This document shows positions 27,334-34,691 of a DNA stretch of 64,000 nt, in pieces (within the stretch, counting starts at the first letter, position 1; every line of letters begins with the position of its first letter). The stretch spans positions 434,001 to 498,000 of the forward strand of contig NZ_CANDOB010000001.1 in assembly GCF_947387515.1 (NCBI RefSeq). Reading direction: 5' to 3'. The notes beneath the pieces were generated by a model. It had not been told where the DNA came from and did no database searches. It saw only the letters and a list, made by a program, of their open reading frames with translations. The DNA comes from Alkalihalobacillus sp. CinArs1 (GTDB taxonomy: Bacteria > Bacillota > Bacilli > Bacillales > Guptibacillaceae). The translations under genes and the position numbers were made by a program.

Positions 27334-28656
27334 TCATTTTTGTTTGTATAACGATTGTAAGTAATTGATTTCTTCAAGCAAGAGTGGGTATTCACATCGT
27401 TGCTTCATATCATCTAAAAGCTTATTTAGTTTCATCCATTCGTTTTCTTCAATAAGAAAATCTCTATATTCTGCCGCGACAGCAAAATAGATATCATCTG
27501 TTAAATGTGAACTTAGAAGCTGTTCCGTTACATCGATATAGCCCTCTTTGTTTCCGCTGTCTTTTAGAAATCTCGCTTGCTCTCGTAATATTGTTACGAT
27601 TTGCCCAGCAATTTCTTCAGAAGGGTCTTCGGCCACTTCAGCCACAGTATCAGCTTCTTCAAAACCATTTACTGAATCCTCGTAGTCTAGAATGCTTTCT
27701 TCTTCAGCATGAACATGTTCAATTGCTTCGTCTAAAGGCTCTTCATCGCCTTCAAACGTCTCTGTATTTAATGTCTCTTGAAAGTCATCGACCGGAGAGT
27801 CTTGCACGTTATCATCTTCTCCAACATGCTCTTCCTTTGTATCAAATTCGAAGAGAGGTGCTCTATCTGAAACTTCAGAATAATCACCGGAAGCTTCCTC
27901 TTCTGATTCACCTTGCAACCTTTCAGTTGTCGACTCATTCTCCTCAATGTCTAATGTTGATTCGAGTCTAAGAGAGAAATCGATCCCTTCAATCTCTTCT
28001 TCATCCTCGTCGTTTTCTACTTCTTCACCATCCATAAGTACATGTGATTCATCTTCTATGTCTTTCAATGGTTCTTTGTCTGCAGAGCGTGCCTCTTCCT
28101 CCGCAAAACTTTCTTCTGCTTCAAAGTCCTGCCATGCATCAGTTTCTAATTCTAATTCACGATCCACAATATTAGAGCGATCTAAGCTTTCTTCCTCTAA
28201 TAATTCACTCTCTTCTAGTACATGCTCTGATTCAGCACCTTCTAATTCCTCAGGGTCTTCAGATGTAGCAAAATCTATTTCTTCTAGAAAAAGGTCATCA
28301 CTTTGTTTATCGACAACTTCTGACTCACCGTTTACTGGCTCTGTATCAGAATCTTTCTCTTCTACTACATCCAAGCGGCTATAGTAGTCTTCTAATACTT
28401 CTTTATTTCCACCTGAAGAGATCAACAGATGATGCGCTTTCTTCCATAAGCCATACATGATGACCATCGCTACAAGAATAACTAGTAATATTGCAATTGG
28501 AAGTGGATAAATCGATTTAAACACAAGTAAAAGTAGGCTTAATAGCGAGCCCATTCCCGCAACAACGTATCGTTGCGTACGAGTGATTCCAAGTGGTGTA
28601 ACCATCAAAAGTAGTAAAAGCAAGCCTCCCCCAACTAAAGCCAACAAATAATCCAC
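27334..28656 (-). CDS. Acidic membrane protein opening the pilus operon, function unknown
   Basis: 440 residues. The GTG at 28656 is chosen because AGGAGGTGA lies four bases upstream; the frame extends to 28689 without support. Three hydrophobic helices (DYLLALVGGGLLLLLLMV, YVVAGMGSLLSLLLLVFKSI, PIAILLVILVAMVIMYGLW) are followed by about 260 residues extremely rich in Glu and Asp with few positive charges, then a helical C-terminal domain (about 365-440: ILREQARFLKDSGNKEGYID, LLDDMKQRCEYPLLLEEI). I do not recognise a family. The acidic region recalls long disordered linkers. It is the promoter-proximal gene of the operon and conserved position would make it a core part of this pilus type. Confidence 0.7.
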   Translation of the reverse strand: MDYLLALVGGGLLLLLLMVTPLGITRTQRYVVAGMGSLLSLLLLVFKSIYPLPIAILLVILVAMVIMYGLWKKAHHLLISSGGNKEVLEDYYSRLDVVEEKDSDTEPVNGESEVVDKQSDDLFLEEIDFATSEDPEELEGAESEHVLEESELLEEESLDRSNIVDRELELETDAWQDFEAEESFAEEEARSADKEPLKDIEDESHVLMDGEEVENDEDEEEIEGIDFSLRLESTLDIEENESTTERLQGESEEEASGDYSEVSDRAPLFEFDTKEEHVGEDDNVQDSPVDDFQETLNTETFEGDEEPLDEAIEHVHAEEESILDYEDSVNGFEEADTVAEVAEDPSEEIAGQIVTILREQARFLKDSGNKEGYIDVTEQLLSSHLTDDIYFAVAAEYRDFLIEENEWMKLNKLLDDMKQRCEYPLLLEEINYLQSLYKQK

Positions 28657-28725
28657 TGGCTCACCTCCTAAAAATAAAAATATTATCAAAATCTAACATT
28701 AAAAAGAAATTTATGTAGTTTATTG

Positions 28726-28731
28726 TATAAT
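28726..28731 (+). promoter_or_regulatory. Probable -10 for the minor-pilin genes in the divergent region
   Basis: Perfect TATAAT about 67 bases before the first minor-pilin start. The -35 is weak. The 142-base divergent region is very AT-rich and must also carry the promoter of the assembly operon, which I could not place with confidence. Confidence 0.4.
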
Positions 28732-28798
28732 AGTATTAAAGAATTGGAAACATTACTCTGATTAATTAATCATTTCTTTTATTGGGGGTTTTTGGAAA

Positions 28799-29242
28799 TT
28801 GTTCAAAAACGATAACGGATTTACGTTAATAGAAGTTTTGGTTTCTCTTACATTGTTAACATCTGTCGTACTAGTTGCTTCGTCTTTTTTTAACCAATCG
28901 AACACCATTTCCTCCTATAACAATCAAAAACTAGTAGCTGTAAATCTTGCACGAGCTACACTCGAAAGAATTCAGCTATCCCCCGACACATACATAACTG
29001 ATGGGCTAGCGGGTGGTCCTTATAATTATAAAAAGTGTATAAACCGTTCAAAACCATCGTGTGAAAACTATCAAGTTAAGATAAATAACCATGAATATGC
29101 GATTAATGTTTCTGTTTCACAGGATAAAAATGAACAAGAAATAGATTTAGTTGACGTCCGCGTCGATGTTACGTTGGCTAAGAAGCCAACGATTGAAACT
29201 TCAGTAGAAGGGTACGTTAAACATGCTGCGATATCTCCGTAA
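28799..29242 (+). CDS. Minor prepilin, PilV/type II pseudopilin-like
   Basis: 147 residues with leader MFKNDNG cleaved before FTLIEVLVSLTLLTSVVLVASSFF (Glu +5 present). The start is TTG with GGGGG ten bases upstream. The mature body has a pair of cysteines (KKCINRSKPSCENYQ) that could form a disulfide, absent in the major pilin. First of three overlapping divergent genes; the order PilV-PilW-PilX-like matches minor-pilin priming complexes of other type IVa systems. Confidence 0.85.
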   Translation: MFKNDNGFTLIEVLVSLTLLTSVVLVASSFFNQSNTISSYNNQKLVAVNLARATLERIQLSPDTYITDGLAGGPYNYKKCINRSKPSCENYQVKINNHEYAINVSVSQDKNEQEIDLVDVRVDVTLAKKPTIETSVEGYVKHAAISP

Positions 29243-29711
29243 CACTAAAGGACTAACTCTCCCAGAAGTTCTCATCACACTCGTTCTTGTATCCATCGTT
29301 TCGTTAGCAATTTATGCTTTTTTGTTTAATGGCCTTCATTCATATCAAAAGATCAGTGCCGAAGCCGCATTCCGAGATGAAGCAGATGTCGTGATGACGT
29401 CATTCATCAATACGCTCTACCCAATAAAAGAAAATGAAATTACATCAAGAAACTTTGATTCAGATAAAGATACGTATCTCCTTACGATCAACAAATCCAC
29501 TACGATAGGTTTTAAGAATGGGAACGCGTTATTGAACGGAACTGCTTTAAACGGTTCTTCGTTTGATCTAGCTGGATCCTCTATTGAAGAAACCTCTTCA
29601 GGTAATTTCCAAATCAGGATTACGATTAAAGATAAAACAACTGATCATGCAAAACCATTAACACTCATAAGCGAAATAGGTCTTATTACGGAGGGTGCAG
29701 ATGAACCTTAA
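29223..29711 (+). CDS. Minor prepilin, PilW-like
   Basis: 162 residues, leader MLRYLRNTKG cleaved before LTLPEVLITLVLVSIVSLAIYAFL; Pro at +4 and Glu at +5, typical of the PilW/GspJ class. The body is beta-rich with no cysteine. It overlaps the previous gene by 20 bases and the next by 11, so the three are translated as a unit. AGAAGGG precedes the ATG. Confidence 0.85.
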   Translation: MLRYLRNTKGLTLPEVLITLVLVSIVSLAIYAFLFNGLHSYQKISAEAAFRDEADVVMTSFINTLYPIKENEITSRNFDSDKDTYLLTINKSTTIGFKNGNALLNGTALNGSSFDLAGSSIEETSSGNFQIRITIKDKTTDHAKPLTLISEIGLITEGADEP

Positions 29712-31461
29712 ACAATTGTCAGAAGAACGTGGGTCAAGTCTTGTCCTAGTATTACTCGTCACATTGATTTTCACTGTTCTCGGTTTATCTCTACTTAGTG
29801 CAACTGTAAGCGGAACAAAACGGACTGAACTTCGGGAAGACGATGTACAGGCAACGTTCGTAGCAGAGAAAGGAGTCGACGAACTCGTTCAATCAATACA
29901 AGCTGATTTGAGAAAAGGTCTCGGAAATAATGGCCTTCAAAAAGACGACTTTACTAGATTGATTGATCGCACCGTCAATAATTACAAGGCCCCTACCTTA
30001 TTAACTCACGACACGGGTGAATCCTCAGCGAAAATTATAAATGTATCTACTACTTCAAACACATTAAGACGACTCATCGAAGTCGAAAGTATCGGTACAG
30101 TTAATAACGAAGTGAAGACCGTCACGAAATCATTGGAGATCGGTCCTGACTCGTTTCCAGAAGTTCTTAAATACGCGATTGGTGCTTATCAGCTTTGTCC
30201 AAAAGACCCGAGCTGTGATGTGAAAGGGGAAGGAAACCTATTTTTGCATGGAGCGGTTGACATTCAAGGAGATTTACTTGTGGACGGTGATCTCATTACC
30301 ACTGATCAAGGGGTTGCTATCTATGGGAATAAAGATTATTGGATCGATACATTCCTACCTACGATCAAGAGTGTTGCAGGCCCTCCCCAAAAAGCGAGGA
30401 TGGTTTTAGGTGGCTCGATTTATAACTTCATAAACGAACCCCAATATAAAAACCATATTAAAAGAATGAACTTTAACGATAGTAAATATCTAGAAGTTGC
30501 AGCTAACAAAGCATTTTTAGGAGACGATTATCCTCTGATCGAGCAGCGTGAGCCTGTTCGAGATCCGATCGATATCAAAGAAAGGGAAAGCACATTTAAA
30601 TATAGCTTTGGAGATTATTTAATAAATGGTGAATCAATTACTTATAAGTTCTATTCAGATTCGAATATAAGTAATCAGAACATGCCAAACAGCAACGTTT
30701 ATCCATACTCTTATAGTAACAAATACGGATTTACTGAATTTAATAGCATTGAGCTTTCTGGTAACAACACCTTTAAACGATTTAGCGTTAATGGAGACTT
30801 GAAACTAACTGGAAATACATCTTCATATAGCTCAACTTCGATTAAAAATGGCGCATACATAGGTGAAGACCTGATTATTGGGAATTACAATTCATCTCTA
30901 GGCACTAATAAACACAAGTTAAAGGTTAGCGGAACCTATTATGTCGATAAAAACTTATCTATCGAAAATGCCGAGGTAGAGTTTAATGCGATTATTTATG
31001 TTAAAGGTGATGTAAACATACAGTATTCAACCTTGAAAGCGTTAATAGAAAATGGCAAGGACGGCTCACTCATTGTTTTTGCAGAAGGAGATATCCATAT
31101 AAGTAATAATTCCGTTTATGAAGATACTCCTAGTAATATCCGCGGGTTCTTCTACTCTGAAGGAGAATTCGAAATGTATGGTGTGGGTTCAAATGTCCAT
31201 ATCGATGGGGGGATATCAGCAAGGAGAATCGTTTTGAATGCGATAAAAGGAAAGTCTAGAGATTATGATCCGAAAAACGCTCAATTTGTAAATTATGGTG
31301 ATGGGTACTTCCAACTCCCAAGTTACCAACAAAACCAGCCTTCAAGACTTCAAATCTCATATAACCCTGATATCATTAAAACCTACTCAGACTTAAAGAC
31401 GGAGGAACCGTATATCAAAGTTGTGAATGAACCAGTACCTATCGATCGTTCCAAAGACTGA
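29701..31461 (+). CDS. Large PilX/GspK-like minor pilin with beta-helix-like C-terminal domain
   Basis: 586 residues from the ATG at 29701 (GGAGG seven bases upstream; a GTG at 29695 is less well placed). The N-terminus EERG-SSLVLVLLVTLIFTVLGLSLL is a prepilin leader and helix without Glu at +5, the hallmark of PilX/GspK tip subunits. From about 175 the sequence becomes a succession of short polar-hydrophobic repeats (GNLFLHGAVDIQGDLLVDGDL, VNGDLKLTGN, IGEDLIIGNY, VKGDVNIQYS, AEGDIHISNN) that read as rungs of a right-handed beta-helix, as in polymer-forming and bactofilin-type folds. CxxxxxxC (CPKDPSC) near 168 may be a disulfide. Far larger than ordinary PilX (about 150-330), so a candidate tip adhesin. 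Base composition is more AT-rich than in the flanking genes. Confidence 0.8.
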   Translation: MNLKQLSEERGSSLVLVLLVTLIFTVLGLSLLSATVSGTKRTELREDDVQATFVAEKGVDELVQSIQADLRKGLGNNGLQKDDFTRLIDRTVNNYKAPTLLTHDTGESSAKIINVSTTSNTLRRLIEVESIGTVNNEVKTVTKSLEIGPDSFPEVLKYAIGAYQLCPKDPSCDVKGEGNLFLHGAVDIQGDLLVDGDLITTDQGVAIYGNKDYWIDTFLPTIKSVAGPPQKARMVLGGSIYNFINEPQYKNHIKRMNFNDSKYLEVAANKAFLGDDYPLIEQREPVRDPIDIKERESTFKYSFGDYLINGESITYKFYSDSNISNQNMPNSNVYPYSYSNKYGFTEFNSIELSGNNTFKRFSVNGDLKLTGNTSSYSSTSIKNGAYIGEDLIIGNYNSSLGTNKHKLKVSGTYYVDKNLSIENAEVEFNAIIYVKGDVNIQYSTLKALIENGKDGSLIVFAEGDIHISNNSVYEDTPSNIRGFFYSEGEFEMYGVGSNVHIDGGISARRIVLNAIKGKSRDYDPKNAQFVNYGDGYFQLPSYQQNQPSRLQISYNPDIIKTYSDLKTEEPYIKVVNEPVPIDRSKD

Positions 31462-31471
31462 TAAGCAATCG

Positions 31472-31507
31472 AAAAGCCCGCAGCTTCAAATGAAGCTGCG
31501 GGCTTTT
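31472..31507. terminator. Bidirectional terminator between minor pilins and GGDEF gene
   Basis: AAAAGCCCGCAGCTTCA / TGAAGCTGCGGGCTTTT, a long perfect stem with T-runs on both strands, serving the convergent genes at 31461 and 31509. Confidence 0.93.
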
Positions 31508-31508
31508 T

Positions 31509-33221
31509 CTATCCTACGACATAGCTTGCAACACGATTTCGTCCCTGTTGCTTCGCTCCCGTGTACATCGCACGGTCTGCGTTTCTAATTAGTGTTTGAC
31601 CATCTTCTCCTTGATCTGGAGCTGTCGCGACGCCAATACTAGCAGTAATGTAGATGACCTGGCGATTCCCATTTTCCAAATCATTAAAAATTTCAAAAGG
31701 TTGATCGGCGATGACGAACCTTAAATCTTCAGCAATCTGAAAGCTTTGTTCGTGTGAAGCATGATCGAGAAGAATGATAAATTCTTCTCCTCCAAATCGA
31801 GCCACCGTCCCTCTATTCCCTATTTCTTCGACAAGTCGATTCGCAAGGCCACACAAAACTTCATTGCCACTGTGATGTCCAAACGTATCGTTTACTTTTT
31901 TGAAGTGATCGATATCTAAAAGGATGATGGAGAACGGACTATGATTTTTTTCATAGGCTAGATACCTCTCATCTAGCAACTCTTCAAAGAACCGATAGTT
32001 GTACAAATTCGTTAACGGACACGTTTCACTTTTTCGCTTCGTTTCCTCATAGTTCTTTGCATTATCGATGGCAACAGCTAAATAGTTCGCTAGAATTTGC
32101 AATACGAGAATATGCTGTTTTTCATAGGATCGTACTTTATTAGACGTGAGGGTAATGATGCCTACTACTTTTTTATTTCGCTTCATCGGCACTGAAATAA
32201 TTGAGTTTGTTGAAAGAGGTATTACACCAGTCGTTAAACTCTTCCATTGAGATCGCTTGCTATACAAGCGACTTCTACCACTACGCCATACGATTGAGCT
32301 TATTCCTTCTTGAGGTGATCTATCCCCCGGGCCCTCTATGACCCCTACTCCACGTTCGTATGTCTTGATGAGAGAAAGTCTTCTTACATTTTCAGCATCC
32401 ATTACATAGGCGTGATCGACTTCGAACATGTCAGTCGTTTTTTCAAGAAATAAGTTCAATATGTCATCCGTATCGAGTCGCTGTGTAATTTGCTGACCAA
32501 TTTCACTTGTTTTATGAAGGAGGTCATTTACTTTTCGACTAGAGTAATACAACCTTAACATTAAAGAGATAAGGATGAATGGCACACCTACGAATAGAAT
32601 GGCGATTGCACCAAGATATGTATGAAGCATATAAAGCAAGAAGCCAATTGGGAGCGTGACCGCAGTTGTGATCGCTTCCCAAACCATATCTTTTCCGAAA
32701 AAGGTCGTGTCTGCTTCTTTATACACAAACACTTTCAAGAAATGAAGCAAGATTTGATTAACGAAGATTAAAGAGAACGTATACGCTAATGCAGGTAGTA
32801 CCTGAAACATCGCATTACCGGAAAATTCTCCCACAGTCCCACCAAGGGCATAGAACAAACCACCCGAAATAAGTGAGATCATCATAAACATGAGCATATT
32901 GACAGGGTAACGATGGCTTTCTTTCTTCGTTATTCGCAAATTAAGCAGAAAGACCAGGATAGAAAGTTGAGTTAAAATCATTTCTACGAATAGACCATAT
33001 CTTAGAAATACGGTGAGCGATATGCCCTGAATAAAGAAGATGTCGATCCCTTTTACATTGATCGGCATCATGGAGACAACTGCAAGGAGTGCGAACAGCG
33101 CTAGAATATCTAACACGTTTCCTGATAAATCAGGGGGAAAGAAGGTATAGGTTGCAAAGATAAGTGTGGGCCAAAAGATTAACCAAGTGATCCACACTTT
33201 GACAGTCATACTTGCATTCAA
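31509..33221 (-). CDS. Membrane diguanylate cyclase with GAF and GGDEF domains
   Basis: 570 residues: an N-terminal multi-helix membrane region (about 10-215), a GAF sensor domain (about 240-395: ITQRLDTDDILNLFLEKTTDM, RNKKVVGIITLTSN), and a GGDEF domain with RFGGEEFIILLD at 477-481 and the usual FSIILLDIDHFKKVNDTFGHHSG. GGEEF plus intact metal-binding Asp predicts active c-di-GMP synthesis. No RxxD inhibitory site lies five residues upstream of GGEEF (the sequence there is NRGTVARF), so product inhibition is unlikely. The start is TTG after AAGGGGGAAGAAA. Its place between the minor pilins and folC suggests control of piliation, possibly through the PilB N-terminal domain. Confidence 0.9.
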   Translation of the reverse strand: MNASMTVKVWITWLIFWPTLIFATYTFFPPDLSGNVLDILALFALLAVVSMMPINVKGIDIFFIQGISLTVFLRYGLFVEMILTQLSILVFLLNLRITKKESHRYPVNMLMFMMISLISGGLFYALGGTVGEFSGNAMFQVLPALAYTFSLIFVNQILLHFLKVFVYKEADTTFFGKDMVWEAITTAVTLPIGFLLYMLHTYLGAIAILFVGVPFILISLMLRLYYSSRKVNDLLHKTSEIGQQITQRLDTDDILNLFLEKTTDMFEVDHAYVMDAENVRRLSLIKTYERGVGVIEGPGDRSPQEGISSIVWRSGRSRLYSKRSQWKSLTTGVIPLSTNSIISVPMKRNKKVVGIITLTSNKVRSYEKQHILVLQILANYLAVAIDNAKNYEETKRKSETCPLTNLYNYRFFEELLDERYLAYEKNHSPFSIILLDIDHFKKVNDTFGHHSGNEVLCGLANRLVEEIGNRGTVARFGGEEFIILLDHASHEQSFQIAEDLRFVIADQPFEIFNDLENGNRQVIYITASIGVATAPDQGEDGQTLIRNADRAMYTGAKQQGRNRVASYVVG

Positions 33222-33329
33222 TTTCTTCCCCCTTCCATCTTCCGTCCTTTTGAAGAATAATTTTCCAATTTTGAAATTGTTTAAGTTTATAATAGCAAAA
33301 AATGAAGGAAAAGTCCTAGTATTTTGTAT

Positions 33330-34631
33330 TTATTTCAAACTTTTTAGAAAACTTCTCACTTCTGAAATAAAATAAAGAGATCCAGTTATTAAGACGAGAT
33401 CGTTTTTATCAGCTTTCGTCATGATAGCCTGTACCGCTGAGGTCCAGTTCTCATCATACGATTTTCTCGTAAACGAACACCTTTCATATAGCTGCCTTGC
33501 GCTAACCGCTCGAGGGAAGTCGAACGTCGTAAACGTAATATCCTTCACAATAGGATAGAGGGGTTCCAACATCGATTCGATATCTTTGTCACCCACCGCA
33601 CTAAACACTACGTATATTGAACCACCTTGATACCGCGTTTTAATCGTTTCAGCCAAACTAGCTACCCCTTCTGGGTTATGTGCTCCGTCGATCACGACGT
33701 CTGGGTCTTTAAGCATAAGCTCGAACCTTCCTGGCCATGCTGCTTTACTTAACCCTTGTTTGATCATCTCTTCTTCGATATGAAGGCCATAAAACACTCT
33801 TAAATATTCCATCGTCATCAGTGCGGCTGACGCATTCTTTACCTGATGGGATCCTTTCATCTCAATCTGGATATCTTCTAACGTTCGATATGGAGAATGA
33901 AATGTGAAGTGTTCTCCTTCATCTGTAGATGAAATGGCACTTACCTTAAACTCTTCGCCCAGTTTATAGCTTTTGGAACTTTTCTTTTCCGCCGTTTCAA
34001 CTAACATCGATCGAACTAGCTCATTCTCAGCAGTAGTAATAAGAGGGACTCCAGATTTAATGATCCCTGCTTTCTCAAACGTAATTTGTTCCAAGTCATT
34101 TCCAAGGATATGCATGTGGTCGAATCCAACGTTCGTTATCACAGATACTAACGGGTGAATGACGTTTGTTGAGTCTAAACGCCCGCCTAGTCCAACTTCC
34201 ATTAAGACGATATCAGGATATGAAACGCTACCAAAGTACACTAAACTAATAAGGGTAATCACTTCAAATTCTGTTGGAGATCCAAGTGAGGTGTTTGATG
34301 CTTCCTCTACAATTGGATATACACGATTACATACCTCTACCAAATCACGTTCTGGTATAGGTGTTCCGTTCAAAGCAATTCGTTCTGTAAACGATTCGAT
34401 GTAAGGTGAAGTAAACGTGCCTACTTCATACCCTGATTCCTGCAGGATATGCTTCATGTACGTAACCGTTGAGCCTTTACCATTGGTGCCTCCGACATGA
34501 ACAAACTTCAATCTCCTTTCAGGATGACCTAACTGTTCAAGCATCCACTCCATTCGTTCGAGCCCAGGTTTGATTCCGTGATTTAATAAGCTGTGAATCC
34601 AGCTCACAGCTTCATCATATGTAGTGAACAT
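33330..34631 (-). CDS. folC: Folylpolyglutamate/dihydrofolate synthase
   Basis: Adds glutamate to folates. 433 residues from the ATG at 34631, which has AAAGGTGA eight bases upstream; a GTG four codons earlier is also open. The P-loop GGTNGKGSTVTYM near 50, the omega loop (TSPYIESFTERI), a DxxxEVGLGGRLDSTN motif and the C-terminal Mur-ligase signature VIDGAHNPEGV are intact. Sits between valS and the pilus island, as folC-comC in B. subtilis. The 108-base gap after the GGDEF start holds nothing I recognise. Confidence 0.96.
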   Translation of the reverse strand: MFTTYDEAVSWIHSLLNHGIKPGLERMEWMLEQLGHPERRLKFVHVGGTNGKGSTVTYMKHILQESGYEVGTFTSPYIESFTERIALNGTPIPERDLVEVCNRVYPIVEEASNTSLGSPTEFEVITLISLVYFGSVSYPDIVLMEVGLGGRLDSTNVIHPLVSVITNVGFDHMHILGNDLEQITFEKAGIIKSGVPLITTAENELVRSMLVETAEKKSSKSYKLGEEFKVSAISSTDEGEHFTFHSPYRTLEDIQIEMKGSHQVKNASAALMTMEYLRVFYGLHIEEEMIKQGLSKAAWPGRFELMLKDPDVVIDGAHNPEGVASLAETIKTRYQGGSIYVVFSAVGDKDIESMLEPLYPIVKDITFTTFDFPRAVSARQLYERCSFTRKSYDENWTSAVQAIMTKADKNDLVLITGSLYFISEVRSFLKSLK

Positions 34632-34691
34632 CCTTTCTCTCACCTTTCTTCAAAAGAAGGCGAATCTCCTTTTGAGAGATTCGCCATACCT

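Noticed and set aside
27947-28384. Long serine-rich open frame on the plus strand
   Set aside because: It is antisense to the Glu/Asp-rich part of the acidic membrane protein; GAA/GAT codons read backwards give Ser/Phe, and there is no ribosome-binding site.
29695-29700. GTG start for the large minor pilin
   Set aside because: The ATG at 29701 has correct spacing to GGAGG; the GTG lies within the Shine-Dalgarno region.
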